Below are positions 18,434-28,129 of a DNA stretch of 64,000 nt, in pieces (the stretch's first letter is position 1; the number at the start of each line of letters is the position of its first letter). Origin of the DNA: G963665545 sp963665545 (GTDB lineage: Bacteria > Pseudomonadota > Gammaproteobacteria > Xanthomonadales > SZUA-36); assembly GCA_963665545.2 (NCBI GenBank), contig CAXXKZ010000006.1:269163-333162 (forward strand), read 5' to 3'. Made by a program: the position numbers and the translations under genes. A model generated the notes under the pieces. It saw only the letters and a list, made by a program, of their open reading frames with translations. It ran no database searches and had not been told where the DNA came from.

Positions 18434-18676
18434 CTACCGCCCCGCCGTCTGGTCGATATCCGCAAGCAGCAAGCGGTAGCGACGCTCGCGCTCGTCAGCT
18501 GACCCGCCATAGACGCTGCGCACCAGCGCCTTGTAGTTTTCGACGGTACGCGGCTCCAGTGGACGGCCGGCAATCGGCGTGTTAACGAGAGGGGCCAGGC
18601 CGCCGCCTCGCAAAACAAAGTAGGCGGCCAACGCGATCAAAACAGCCAGGACAGTAATAATGGTGAAATTTCGCAT
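18434..18676 (-). CDS. Small single-pass membrane protein upstream of the multiheme cytochrome
   Basis: 80 residues: a helix at the N-terminus (FTIITVLAVLIALAAYFVL) and a soluble tail with VENYKALVRSVYGGSADERERRYRLLLADID. No known family was recognised. It ends 18 bases before the cytochrome start and shares its direction, so it is probably cotranscribed. The extracytoplasmic tail could be an accessory of the cytochrome; that is inference from position only. Confidence 0.6.
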   Translation of the reverse strand: MRNFTIITVLAVLIALAAYFVLRGGGLAPLVNTPIAGRPLEPRTVENYKALVRSVYGGSADERERRYRLLLADIDQTAGR

Positions 18677-18732
18677 TGAGGTCTCGATGCCTTGAAGTCT
18701 CTTTCCCGGGGTCTATTCTAAATAATATCTGG

Positions 18733-18846
18733 ATGGGAGACTGTGAAGATGTGGAAGAGTGGGAAAAGTTCTACAATTTTTCTCGCCCGCATGGTGCCTT
18801 TAATGGCCTGGCACCCTATGAAGTTCTCCGAGAGAGGTTACAATAA
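18733..18846 (+). mobile_element. C-terminal remnant of a DDE transposase (IS3/IS481-like)
   Basis: In frame from about 18733 to the TAA at 18844-18846 the sequence reads DCEDVEEWEKFYNFSRPHGA and then FNGLAPYEVLRERLQ. W..FYN..RPH....G.APYE.L..RL is the standard end of IS3/IS481 integrase-core transposases. The frame is stopped upstream at 18664-18666 and nothing else of the element is seen. It abuts the pyruvate dehydrogenase operon, so an insertion once lay there. Confidence 0.75.
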
Positions 18847-18939
18847 TTTGTGGATGGAGTGTCATTCAAGGACGTGTCTATCATACTGACGCGCGCGGGA
18901 TTCGAATTCTCGAATTGCAGTGACGCAGAGGATGAATTT

Positions 18940-20031
18940 GTGCCGGCTAAAATTGCATCATTCAAAATAAATTATTTCCAGTTCCTGTCGCCGGACGGGC
19001 GCCTCATCGGCGACGAAGTTCCGCCACTGGCGCACGATTTCGAGAAACTTGAAGACCTTTTCAGCAAGATGATCCTGGCCAGCACCTTTGACCGGAAGGC
19101 CATTGCTTTGCAACGCACCGGCAAAATTGGCACCTATCCTCCCAGCCTCGGGCACGAAGCTGCACACGTTGCCATCGGCAGCGCCATGCGCGAGGAGGAC
19201 TGCTTTTTTCCCTCCTATCGTGAATTGGGTACGCAACTGTGCCGGGGGGTGCGCATGCGCGAAATGTTCCTGTACTGGGGCGGCGATGAACGCGGCAATA
19301 ATTTCAGCGTAGCCAAACACGATTTTTCGTGGAACGTGCCCATTGCCACTCAGTGCCTGCACGGTGCCGGCGCCGCGATGGCATTCAAGCTGCGCAAGGA
19401 ACCGCGCGTTGCGGTTGTGACCATTGGCGACGGCGGCAGCTCCAAGGGCGATTTTCTTGAATCGATTAATGCAGCCAGCGCGTTCAATCTGCCCCTGGTA
19501 CTGGTCATCGTGAACAACCAGTGGGCTATTTCGATGCCTCGTTCTCGTCAAACTGGGGCAAAAACCCTGGCACAGAAGGGTATTGCCGGCGGCCTGCCAT
19601 CGATACAGGTGGACGGCAATGACCTGATCGCCGCGCACTGGGTGATGGAAGAAGCGATCAGCAATGCGCGCGCGGGCAAAGGGGCGACAGTCGTTGAGAT
19701 GATGACCTACCGGTTGGGGGACCATTCCACCGCAGATGATGCCGGCCGCTACAGATCTGCCGAAGAAGTCGAGACTGCCAGAAAACAGGAACCCCTGGCA
19801 CGGCTGCGCACCTATCTGACCGAACAGGGTCACTGGAATGAGGCCAAAGAGGAGGAACTGGTCAAAGCGTGCGAGCAACAAATCGAACAAGAGATCAGCA
19901 TCTACCTGGCGATGGAACATCAGGGAGTGGAATCGATGTTCGATCACCTTTTCGCCAATATGCCGGTGAACCTTGAGAGGCAACGCCAGCAGGCACTCAT
20001 GCTGTCAAGAAAGGATTCGACCGATGGCTGA
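18940..20031 (+). CDS. pdhA: Pyruvate dehydrogenase-type E1 component, alpha subunit
   Basis: About 363 residues from the GTG at 18940, preceded by AGAGGA; the frame is also open from a GTG at 18850, giving 393 residues, and the choice is not certain. The subunit decarboxylates a 2-oxo acid with thiamine diphosphate and passes the acyl group to lipoyl-E2. The ThDP motif GDGG...(about 30 residues)...NNQWAIS is present, along with GTYPPSLGHEAAHVAIGSA and FPSYRELG, which fit PdhA of the alpha2beta2 type better than the branched-chain enzyme. YRLGDHSTADDAGRYR is the usual phosphorylation-loop region. The 3' end overlaps E1 beta by 8 bases, so translation is coupled. Confidence 0.88.
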   Translation: MPAKIASFKINYFQFLSPDGRLIGDEVPPLAHDFEKLEDLFSKMILASTFDRKAIALQRTGKIGTYPPSLGHEAAHVAIGSAMREEDCFFPSYRELGTQLCRGVRMREMFLYWGGDERGNNFSVAKHDFSWNVPIATQCLHGAGAAMAFKLRKEPRVAVVTIGDGGSSKGDFLESINAASAFNLPLVLVIVNNQWAISMPRSRQTGAKTLAQKGIAGGLPSIQVDGNDLIAAHWVMEEAISNARAGKGATVVEMMTYRLGDHSTADDAGRYRSAEEVETARKQEPLARLRTYLTEQGHWNEAKEEELVKACEQQIEQEISIYLAMEHQGVESMFDHLFANMPVNLERQRQQALMLSRKDSTDG

Positions 20032-21004
20032 AATCACACTGATCGAAGCCGTCACCATGGCGCTTCAATGGGAACTGGCCCACGACGACGACGTGGTGCT
20101 CATCGGTGAAGACATCGGCATCAACGGCGGGGTGTTTCGCGCTACAGCGGGTTTGCTTGAACAATTTGGAGACCAGCGCGTGATTGACACGCCGCTGGCG
20201 GAGACGATGATAGCCGGACTGGCCGTGGGCATGGCGGCGCAAGGTATGAAGCCGGTGGCAGAAGCACAATTCATGGGCTTTATCTATCCCATGTTCGACC
20301 ATATTATTTCCCATGCGGCGCGGCTGCGGAACCGCACCCGTGGCCGCCTGTCCTGCCCGATGGTATTGCGCGTGCCATTCGGCGGCGGCATTCATGCGCC
20401 CGAGCACCACTCCGAGAGTACCGAAGCCATGCTGGCGCACATACCCGGCATCCGGGTGGTGGTGCCCTCCTCCCCCTCAAGGGCCTATGGTCTGCTGCTG
20501 GCGTCAATACGTGAGCCGGACCCGGTCATTTTTCTTGAGCCGAAACGAATATATCGCCATAACAAGGAAGAGGTCGAAAACGATGGGCAAGAACTGCCGC
20601 TCGATGTGTGCTATGTGCTACGCGATGGCAGCGACATTACACTTGTGAGTTGGGGCGCGCTGATCAAGGAAACGCTGGAAGCGGCGGAGGCGCTGCAGCA
20701 GCAGGGAATTAGTGCTGAAGTGATCGATATTGCCACCATCAGCCCGCTGGATATGGATACCATCATGGAATCAGTGGCCAAAACCGGACGCTGCGTGATT
20801 GCCCATGAAGCAGCCCGCAATTGTGGCGTCGGCGCTGAAATTGCCGCCAACCTGGCAGACGCGGGATTATTTCACCTCATCGCACCGGTAAAACGAGTCA
20901 CGGGCTACGATTCAATCATGCCTTTGATGAGGCTGGAGAAAAAATACATTCCTGATGTCGGGCGCATCCTCAGTGCCGTAAACGAAGTCATGGAGGTGTC
21001 GTGA
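20024..21004 (+). CDS. pdhB: Pyruvate dehydrogenase-type E1 component, beta subunit
   Basis: 326 residues from the ATG at 20024, which overlaps the stop of E1 alpha; the frame is open upstream but that part lies inside E1 alpha. Family segments: ALQWELAHDDDVVLIGEDIG, GGVFRATAGL, DTPLAETMIAGLAVGMA, EAQFMGFIYPMFDHI, RVPFGGGIHAPEHHSES and a C-terminal transketolase domain with CVIAHEA. It forms the heterotetrameric E1 with the preceding gene. Its stop overlaps the E2 start in a GTGA arrangement. Confidence 0.9.
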   Translation: MAEITLIEAVTMALQWELAHDDDVVLIGEDIGINGGVFRATAGLLEQFGDQRVIDTPLAETMIAGLAVGMAAQGMKPVAEAQFMGFIYPMFDHIISHAARLRNRTRGRLSCPMVLRVPFGGGIHAPEHHSESTEAMLAHIPGIRVVVPSSPSRAYGLLLASIREPDPVIFLEPKRIYRHNKEEVENDGQELPLDVCYVLRDGSDITLVSWGALIKETLEAAEALQQQGISAEVIDIATISPLDMDTIMESVAKTGRCVIAHEAARNCGVGAEIAANLADAGLFHLIAPVKRVTGYDSIMPLMRLEKKYIPDVGRILSAVNEVMEVS

Positions 21005-22203
21005 ACATTTTTCGTTTACCCGACCTTGGTGAAGGCCTGCCCGACGCCGAAATCGTCCAGTGGTATGTCGCCGAAGGAGATGACATAACCCTGGACGACC
21101 CGCTGGTCTCGATGGAAACGGCCAAAGCAGTGGTCGAGGTGCCCAGTCCTTACAGCGGCAGGGTCATCAAGTTATACGGCCAGCCCGGCGATGTAATCAA
21201 TACCGGTGATCCGCTGGCCGAATTCGAAGGATCATCCTCCCGCGAACAGGCCGGCGGCGGGCAGGTTGACCAGGATAAAGCTGGCGAAGATACCGGTACG
21301 GTCGTCGGAAAGATGGAGATATCTGACGACCTGATGGTGGAGAAGCCCCTGAACGTCGCGGGCATGCGGGTGACACCGGCCGTGCGCGCTCTGGCCAGGA
21401 AGTTGCGCATTGATCTTGCAACAGTCACACCGACCGGAACCGATGGCGTCATCACGCGGGCTGACGTCGAGTCCGCCGGGCAAAACGCCTCGCGCCCAGC
21501 AGCGGTGCATGCACGTGGGCACAGGCAGTATGGGGGGCAGCATGAGGCGCCTTCAACGCAGGCTGCTGGTGAATGGGAACCCGTCAGGGGAACGCGCAGG
21601 GCCATGGCCCGCATCATGTCCGAGTCACATGCCGCCGTGGTACCCACGACCGTGATGGACGATGCGGACCTGCATCAATGGGAACAGGGTCAGGACGTTA
21701 TGACCCGGCTGATTCGCGGCATGGCGGCGGGCGCACGGACCGAACCGGGTCTCAATGCCTGGTATGACCCGCAGCGTAACGCCCGCAAGATTCACCAGGG
21801 TATGGATGTTGGCATGGCTGTGGACACGCCGGACGGTTTGTTCGTTGCCGCCCTGCGGGCCGTAGATTGTGGCAGCGCTGCTGAAATCCAGGAGAAAATA
21901 GCGCGGGTTCGAGAGCAGGTCGAAAAGCGATCCATTCCCCCTGAAGAATTAAGCGGTTACACCATCATGCTGTCTAATATTGGCGCTTTGGGCGGGCGCT
22001 ATGCGACGCCGATTATCGTGCCGCCCTGCGTGTGTATTGTGGCAGCCGGAAGCATTCGAAATGAAGCCGTTTCTGTCCGGGGCACAATGGTGTTCCATCG
22101 AATATTGCCGCTTTCGATGACCTTTGATCATCGGGTTTGCACCGGCGGCGAAGCCGCCCGTTTCCTTGGCGCCATGATCGATGATCTTGCTCAGGCGCAG
22201 TGA
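21001..22203 (+). CDS. 2-oxo acid dehydrogenase E2 (dihydrolipoamide acyltransferase)
   Basis: 400 residues from a GTG that overlaps the E1 beta stop. Domains in order: one lipoyl domain (residues 1-80) with the lipoylated Lys in METAKAVVEVPS; a peripheral subunit-binding domain near residues 120-155 (TPAVRALARKLRIDLATV); and the catalytic domain. The usual HxxxDG active-site motif reads DHRVCTGGEAARF, so the catalytic Asp position is Thr. Such a TGG variant may be normal in some E2 subgroups. The linker is rich in Gly, Gln and His. No E3 gene follows: the next gene converges from the other strand, so E3 must be supplied from elsewhere. Confidence 0.88.
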   Translation: MNIFRLPDLGEGLPDAEIVQWYVAEGDDITLDDPLVSMETAKAVVEVPSPYSGRVIKLYGQPGDVINTGDPLAEFEGSSSREQAGGGQVDQDKAGEDTGTVVGKMEISDDLMVEKPLNVAGMRVTPAVRALARKLRIDLATVTPTGTDGVITRADVESAGQNASRPAAVHARGHRQYGGQHEAPSTQAAGEWEPVRGTRRAMARIMSESHAAVVPTTVMDDADLHQWEQGQDVMTRLIRGMAAGARTEPGLNAWYDPQRNARKIHQGMDVGMAVDTPDGLFVAALRAVDCGSAAEIQEKIARVREQVEKRSIPPEELSGYTIMLSNIGALGGRYATPIIVPPCVCIVAAGSIRNEAVSVRGTMVFHRILPLSMTFDHRVCTGGEAARFLGAMIDDLAQAQ

Positions 22204-22207
22204 AAAG

Positions 22208-22582
22208 TCACGTAGAAGCCCGCCGCGGCGCCAATATTACCCACAGCATCGCAGCACCGATTAACGCATGTAGTCCAAATGTGGGCCACAGCAGAATTCC
22301 GTCCATACCACCCGTCAATCCAAGTGCGGCGAACAAAATAGCGGCGCCGATGTTGTAGGTGCAAATTCCAGCCCGCGAGGCAAATCGGGGTTGCTGTGTC
22401 TCGGTCTGCCAGGCCGAGACACCAAGGGCGATTAGCCCAATTCCCAAAGCTCGCGAGACGGCAATTCAAATTTGACCCATTTCATCGCCCAGCAACAAGT
22501 CAATTGTCAGCTGCGGCGAGGCGATCAAAGCCAAGCCAACCAAAACCTCGATAATTGCCGAAGCATTGAAAAGCTGCCTCAT
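22208..22582 (-). pseudogene. Small multi-helix membrane protein with an internal TGA
   Basis: Reading from the ATG at 22582: MRQLFNASAIIEVLVGLALI, ASPQLTIDLLLGDEMGQI, then TGA (22466-22468), then IAVSRALGIGLIALGVSAW and two further hydrophobic segments to 22208. The two halves are in the same frame and together make about 124 residues with four hydrophobic helices, so a single CGA-to-TGA change would explain the stop. Both halves were likely one gene. No family was assigned. It converges on E2 with a 4-base gap and lies 6 bases downstream of the sulfatase. Confidence 0.65.
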
Positions 22583-22588
22583 CTAGAG

Positions 22589-24310
22589 CTACTCGCTGCC
22601 CACGATCATCGCCAGTGGGTCGAAATCCGCCGGCATGTCAATAATGCCCAGGACTTCGCTGTAATCAGCGTAGTTCGCCACCATTTCGGCCAGAAGCTCT
22701 GGCGCCTGTTCGCCCAGATCGTGTAGTTCCGACGGGTCTTCTCTAATGTTGTACAGTTTCCACGCCCCTGCGCCCTCAACGCCGAGCGCTTGCAGCCATG
22801 CGCCAAGTCGCACTGCCTTGTAGTCGCCCTGGAAAACTGCGGAATTGCCCATCAACTCATAGCCCACCCATTCGCCCGCACTGCGGTGAGTTGCCGTTTC
22901 ACCCCGCATCAGGGGCAAGATGCTCTTCGCATTCATCGCGAATACGTCCCTGCCCTTGTAACGGGTCCCCGGGTGTGTTGCTCCGGCGATCTCCAGAAGG
23001 GTGGCCGACAGGTCGGTGACAAACACGAAAGCATCCGTTTCTCCCGCTTCAATCCATTCGGGATAGCGAATAATGAACGGAACCCGCAAGCCACCTTCGG
23101 TAGAAAACGTCTTAAAACCGCTCAAGTGTGCCGCCGCAACCTGTGTCCAGGATGGGCCGTAAGATGAAAAAGATCCTTCCAGTCCGATGTCCTCAGCAGC
23201 GGTATTCGGATAGCGGGCGTTGTACCAATCCTCCCCTGCTCCAATGTTGGGTTGACTGTAATCGGGGCCATTGTCGGTCATGTAAATGATGATGGTGTTG
23301 TCGTACTGACCCGTGGCTTTCAGGTGGTCAATCACACGTCCGATATGTACATCCATGTGATCGATCATGCCAGCGTAAGCAGCCATTCGACTCGCCTGGA
23401 CCAATTTGGCCTCAGCCGGAAGTTCGTCCCAGGCGGGCACCCCGGGGAATCGCGGCGAAACCGGATGGTCTCGTGAAAGAATACCCAGCGATTTCATTTT
23501 CTCAATTCGCTGTTCGCGAATGACATCCCACCCGGCGCTATAGACGTCACGGTACTTGTCGATAAAACTTCGCGGGGCCTGATGAGGCCAGTGGGCTGTT
23601 TGCAGCGAGAGATAGGCAAAAAACGGCTTTTCCGCGTTCTGTTCCGAATCGAGAAAGCCGATAAGTTTGTCGGTATAAAGCTCGTTCGAGTGAATGCCGA
23701 CGGGGCGTTCTACGATTTCCCCGTTAGCCGAGAAAGCCGCTGTCGGGCCCAAAACGTGCCCTGCCGAGGCGGAGGAATAATTGTCGGCGGCACCATCCAA
23801 CAACGAATAGGTCTGGTCAAAGCCGCGATCGTAGGGCCGGAATCCTTCGTCGCCGCCCAGGTGCCACTTACCCGCCATATACGTGCTGTAGCCCACATCA
23901 CGAATTAAATTAATGATGGTGACGACGTTCTTGTTCAGATAGCCTTCATAACCAGGTTGGCCTTTCTGCGCTTCGGAAAGAAACTCGTGCATGTTTCCCA
24001 ATCCGCTGCGGTGGTTGTCAACACCGGTCATCAGGAGCGACCGCGTCGGAGAACAGGTAGCACCGACGTGAAAGTTCGTAAACCTCATGCCATCGCTGGC
24101 GAGCGCGTCGATGTTCGGGGTGGCGACTTCACTGCCATACACGCCAAGGTCGGAAAATCCCATGTCATCTCCGATAATGAGGAGAATATTTGGGCGTCCT
24201 TCCGCGACCGGGGATTTGCTCGGCTCATCACATGCAGCCGGCTGTTCGGGACCACAGCTGGCGACGCAGAACGCCAATAAGAGGGCAAGAATCAGAGTTG
24301 AGTATTTCAT
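22589..24310 (-). CDS. Arylsulfatase, predicted lipoprotein
   Basis: 573 residues. Lipoprotein signal with lipobox VASC (Cys19). The sulfatase core begins RPNILLIIGDDMGFSDLGVYG, with metal-binding D48 and D49, and the signature CSPTRSLLMTG places Cys86 as the residue converted to formylglycine. Further metal and substrate segments are AGKWHLGG and MTDNGPD. It would cleave sulfate esters at the cell envelope; family relatives act on aryl or sugar sulfates. The formylglycine-generating or anSME maturase required for Cys-type sulfatases is not in this window. The downstream membrane-protein remnant probably shares the transcript. Confidence 0.9.
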   Translation of the reverse strand: MKYSTLILALLLAFCVASCGPEQPAACDEPSKSPVAEGRPNILLIIGDDMGFSDLGVYGSEVATPNIDALASDGMRFTNFHVGATCSPTRSLLMTGVDNHRSGLGNMHEFLSEAQKGQPGYEGYLNKNVVTIINLIRDVGYSTYMAGKWHLGGDEGFRPYDRGFDQTYSLLDGAADNYSSASAGHVLGPTAAFSANGEIVERPVGIHSNELYTDKLIGFLDSEQNAEKPFFAYLSLQTAHWPHQAPRSFIDKYRDVYSAGWDVIREQRIEKMKSLGILSRDHPVSPRFPGVPAWDELPAEAKLVQASRMAAYAGMIDHMDVHIGRVIDHLKATGQYDNTIIIYMTDNGPDYSQPNIGAGEDWYNARYPNTAAEDIGLEGSFSSYGPSWTQVAAAHLSGFKTFSTEGGLRVPFIIRYPEWIEAGETDAFVFVTDLSATLLEIAGATHPGTRYKGRDVFAMNAKSILPLMRGETATHRSAGEWVGYELMGNSAVFQGDYKAVRLGAWLQALGVEGAGAWKLYNIREDPSELHDLGEQAPELLAEMVANYADYSEVLGIIDMPADFDPLAMIVGSE

Positions 24311-24393
24311 ATTGTTCCTATAAAAATTGACATTTGTCAGCAGATTCGCCTTTGTGAATGTTCCTTAAAAGACTTAACCCCGATTATCGCCCC

Positions 24394-25387
24394 TCAAAGG
24401 TCTTGCTGTAACCTTTTGCGCTCCCGGCGACGGGTCCATTTCTCGGCCAGTTTCGGCGCCCTTCCGGGGAACGACCAGGGACAGCGGGCAATGCAGATTG
24501 CGCAACCGGCGGTCTCGGCGAAATACGTGAAGCACTTGTCGAAATCGACGTACCATTTCTCGGCGCCGCGCACCAATTGCCTGATATTGCTGATGGCGTC
24601 AACCGGACAGGCTTGCACGCACACCTGACAACCGATGCAGAAATCATCCGCGGCGAATTCCTCGGCTTCATCCGCAACCAGAGGTATATCAGTAAACACC
24701 ACCGCCAGCCTGAACGAGGAACCGAATTCCCGGTTGATGATGGAGCCGTGCTTGCCCAATTCGCCAAAACCGCAGGCCAGCGCAGCCGGAATCATATTGA
24801 CCGGCCCGGCCAATCGGGCCGCCGTGCGTCTGGGCACGCCAGCCGCGCTGGCGAATCCAGTCCGCCACCGGCCTGCCGACCACCCAGCCCTTGGTGTACT
24901 TGTCAACCACCTCCAGCGCTGCGGTGACTTCAGGAGCGGTGTTGAGGATATCGTGATCCATCGAAACGCCCAGCACGATCATCCAGGGGTAATCGCACTC
25001 ATACCCTTCGAATATCCATTCCGGGTCGAGCGGGATGCAGCCCACCAGTTGCGCACCTGAAGCCAGAGCGATTTGCCGGATGGCGTGATGGTTGTCCTGC
25101 TCAGAGTCTGTTGTCTTTTCAGGGGCAATCGGCGCCGGCTCGAACCCGTCGATAAGCGCTATGCGTTCGGCTCTCTTGGCAAGCAGAGCGGGGTTCTTTG
25201 CGCCCTGGGCCCAGACATATTCCTGCACCGGGCCATGCGCGATGATCGTAGGGTCATGCCACATGATCGGCGTCGGGCGCCGGCTTGCGGTCTCTCCCAG
25301 GCCGTTGATGGTGTTGCCCGAAATCTCCGGCCACAGGTCTGTCTGCTCCTGCGGCGGGACAAATCGGGATTCAGGGCGGTTTTTCAT
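24394..25387 (-). pseudogene. Reductive-dehalogenase-like 4Fe-4S protein, frameshifted
   Basis: The first half runs in one frame from 25387 through VEPVADWIRQRGWRAQTHGG-like sequence (seen as GRPVADWIRQRGWRAQTHGG); the second half continues in another frame as LAGPVNMIPAALACGFGELG to a stop at 24394. The switch is near 24811-24822, where one base in a short G/C run would restore a product of about 330 residues. Two ferredoxin motifs are visible: CIGCQVCVQACPVDA and a CAICIARCPWS with an upstream Cys (FDKC). WYVDFDKCFTYF...CPW resembles the end of reductive dehalogenases and their cytoplasmic relatives. No Tat signal is seen. Cofactor (corrinoid) and substrate are unproven. Confidence 0.7.
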
Positions 25388-25593
25388 TACACAACCGGTA
25401 TTGATTCGTTGGTAACACCCTAAGCCTACGACCAGGGCGTCGAGTGAAAATATAGCACATCAAATCATTACCGCTATCGGCAAAAAAGACAAACCCGCTG
25501 CAGAGCCACATTTTCGGGTGGGAATTTCGGATGCTAGTAGAATGGGGCCGGGAACAGGTTTTTTAGACCACCGCTTAAAATTGAAAATTGAAT

Positions 25594-26119
25594 ATGCAAC
25601 GGATTTCGGTCCATCCAATACTTATCGTAGTGATATTACTTGTGCCCGAGGTGGGGCTATCCGCGGACTGGGCGCCGGATGGAAGGCAGTTGCTTTTCTG
25701 GGCCGACTGGAATGGCAACCTGGAGGCCTACCGAATAATTGTTGAGGATTCAGGGCTGTTGAATCTCAGTCAACACGCGGCCGAAGATGCCAATCCCGTC
25801 TGGTCACCAGACGGTTCCAGAATCGCCTTCTATTCCAAGCGTGACGGCAATGGCGAGGTTTACCTGATGGAAGCTGACGGCAGCAAGGTCACTAATGTCA
25901 CAAACAGTGCATCCGCAGAATTCAACCCCGGCTGGTCTCCCGACGGCAGCATGCTTGTGTTTCAGTCATATAGCTCCGGACATGGGCAGATTCATACCAT
26001 ACACATTGACGGTATCCTTCAATGTGAGTGACCACGATGAAGTCATCAACATCCATGTTATGAATGTTGACGGGTCGGCCAAAAGATCTGTTACCAGGAT
26101 CACTCGAAAAGGCCATTAG
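25594..26119 (+). pseudogene. Truncated exported TolB-like (PD40) propeller
   Basis: A signal peptide (MQRISVHPILIVVILLVPEVGLSA) is followed by WD40-like PD40 repeats: ADWAPDGRQLLFWADWNGN, NPVWSPDGSRIAFYSKRDGN and NPGWSPDGSMLVFQSYSSG. The first frame stops at 26031. Another frame then gives VINIHVMNVDGSAKRSVTRI, the piece expected one blade later, so about a blade plus the frame was lost. A normal protein of this kind has five to seven blades; this has barely three. It probably no longer folds as a propeller. Its tail meets the AraC tail at 26116-26119. Confidence 0.65.
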
Positions 26120-26994
26120 AAAGGGTCACATCGACTTCTTGAACCAAGCCGGCGCATTGCTGAGGGCGGGACGCCCATTTGCTTTTAGAACACGCGACAG
26201 AGGTGGCTGTGACTGGAGAAACCCAGATCGAGTGCGATGTCCGTGAGAGCAGATTCTTCCCCACCGATCAAACGTTCCAGTACGCGGCCTATACGCTGGC
26301 GAGTTCGATAAGCGTGCATCGTCATGCCGGTCTGCTTTCGAAACACACGACACAGGTGATACAACGATGTGCCAGCGGCATCCGCCACGGTTTCAAGACC
26401 AACTACCTCCGCGAGATGCGCGTCCAAGAACGCGCGGGCCTGGTCCACCAGTCGACCCTGTCGCAGCGCGGTAGCACGCCTGGCTCTTGAATCAGTCTCA
26501 ACCTGACCGGCGCGTCGTTCACATATTTCGAAAAACAACGTAAGCACTTCTTCCTCGACGGCCAATCTGTCGGTTCGTGGCGACTTCACCTGCTGCAACA
26601 ACAATGCCAGCCGATATTGAATGTGCAGGTCGGCGATCAATGCGCCGCCCATATTCTTTGTCGACAGCTCGTACCGCTGCAAGGCATCTAAAAATACGTC
26701 CGGGTGCACGCCGAACCAATAGGTACGCTCGCCAAGGTCTGAGGCACGCCTTCGTTCCAGCGTCGATCCGGCGCGGTGCATGAGAATTGCTCCTGGCTCC
26801 ACGAAACGATAGTCGCCGTTATCTCGTCGAATCCAGACCGGCCGTCTTGGCAAGACGAAGACGTCATTGTCCAACGATTCAGAAACCGGGAAACAGGGGT
26901 GTTCCGCGGCACAGGTGAAGCAACCTACCTTCACCAAATCGCTGCCAAAAAGCAGCGTCTCAACAGGTGCCAGATGATCGTGATCCCAAGACAT
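26116..26994 (-). pseudogene. AraC family regulator with premature TAA near its end
   Basis: 269 residues to a TAA at 26185-26187. An N-terminal cupin-like sensor (residues about 1-160) is followed by the double helix-turn-helix: LETVADAAGTSLYHLCRVFRKQTGMT and ALTDIALDLGFSSHSHLCRVF. The protein stops in the middle of the second recognition unit. Reading past the TAA in frame gives KQMGVPPSAMRRLG and a stop at 26116-26118, which is exactly the expected AraC continuation, so the TAA is a nonsense mutation (CAA to TAA would do it). Partial DNA binding is possible. No target can be named; the TPR/DUF1579-like gene is divergent and close. Confidence 0.75.
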
Positions 26995-27088
26995 TTATAC
27001 CGAACTCCAAAAACGAGCAATTTTGTGCAAGCGGAGACTGACTGCATGAGCGATCATGCCGGATCGTCCTACTTAATGAGGGTGACCT

Positions 27089-28009
27089 ATGCGTGCGTTG
27101 ATTTCAATCTTGATTCTTTCCATTCTCACCGCTACCGCCTGGGGCGATCTCGAAAGCCTCCGCAACGAGGCCAATCTCGCTGTCGCTGCGGGCAAAGCCG
27201 ATATCGCTACCAGCAAGCTACGGCAAATTCTTGAGTTGGCACCTGATGATGGTGCTTCTCATTATCAAATTGGCACTTTGTTGATGGATAACCAAGGCGA
27301 CCTCGATAACGCCATCAACCACTTTGAACATGCCCGCGAACTGGAGTTCCGGCCACTGGGGGTTGCCTATCGACTATCCCGTATATACGCGCGGACCAGC
27401 CGCGGCGGCGATGCATTGGAACAGCTGAAAATCATGGCCGATGGCGGGTTCGCCTTTCTCAACCTCGTGGAGGGACAGGCGGATTATGACGACATTAGCG
27501 ACGAACCGAGATTCACCGCGGCGCTGACAGCTATTCGAGGCGCAAGATTTCCTTGCGACGCCGACGAACGACGCCACGAATTCGACTTCTGGATCGGCGA
27601 GTGGACGGTGACGGTGAATGGGCAATTTGGCGGCACCAACAGCATCCAGCCAATCCTCGGCCATTGCACGATATTTGAACAATGGGAAAGCGCTTTGGGC
27701 ACCTTTGGTAAGAGCTTCAACTACTACGATCCAGGTCATGACCAATGGCGCCAAATCTGGATTGGTGACGCCGGTTCGATTGTCGAATTTACGGGAGAGG
27801 CGCGTGATGGTGGCATGTTCTATACCGCAGAAACAGTCAACCCGGCCGACGGCAGCATGATTCACCACAAATTTGAATTCACTCAGATCGAAAACGGCAT
27901 TGTTCGACAATACTGGGAAACTTCGACCGATGGCGGTGAAACCTGGACATCGATTTGGGATGGGCGGTACGAGCGCAAGACGGAGCTGAATGAGGGGCTG
28001 AACGAATGA
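27089..28009 (+). CDS. Exported TPR protein with DUF1579-like C-terminal domain
   Basis: 306 residues. Signal peptide MRALISILILSILTATAWG, then tetratricopeptide-like helices (ATSKLRQILELAPDDGASHYQIGTLL and DLDNAINHFEHARELEF) to about residue 145. The second half starts HEFDFWIGEWTVTVNGQFGG and runs through FEQWESALGTFGKSFNYYD, a DUF1579-like beta fold seen in many exported proteins of unknown role. A GAGGGTGACC stretch before the ATG serves as ribosome site. It starts 94 bases from the AraC start on the other strand and is therefore a candidate AraC target. Confidence 0.75.
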   Translation: MRALISILILSILTATAWGDLESLRNEANLAVAAGKADIATSKLRQILELAPDDGASHYQIGTLLMDNQGDLDNAINHFEHARELEFRPLGVAYRLSRIYARTSRGGDALEQLKIMADGGFAFLNLVEGQADYDDISDEPRFTAALTAIRGARFPCDADERRHEFDFWIGEWTVTVNGQFGGTNSIQPILGHCTIFEQWESALGTFGKSFNYYDPGHDQWRQIWIGDAGSIVEFTGEARDGGMFYTAETVNPADGSMIHHKFEFTQIENGIVRQYWETSTDGGETWTSIWDGRYERKTELNEGLNE

Positions 28010-28129
28010 ATCAGTTCACGGAGAACGGCTGTCGGGTCGCTTCTGCTGCTGGAAATTGAAGACCGATTCAGCGGTCATCGCCTCGGCTCTCCGGCAACCA
28101 TCAAAGGGCAGGCATGCACTACTGTGCTG

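Noticed and set aside
18958..19983. Long antisense frame opposite E1 alpha
   Set aside because: It mirrors a well-supported gene and has no family similarity.
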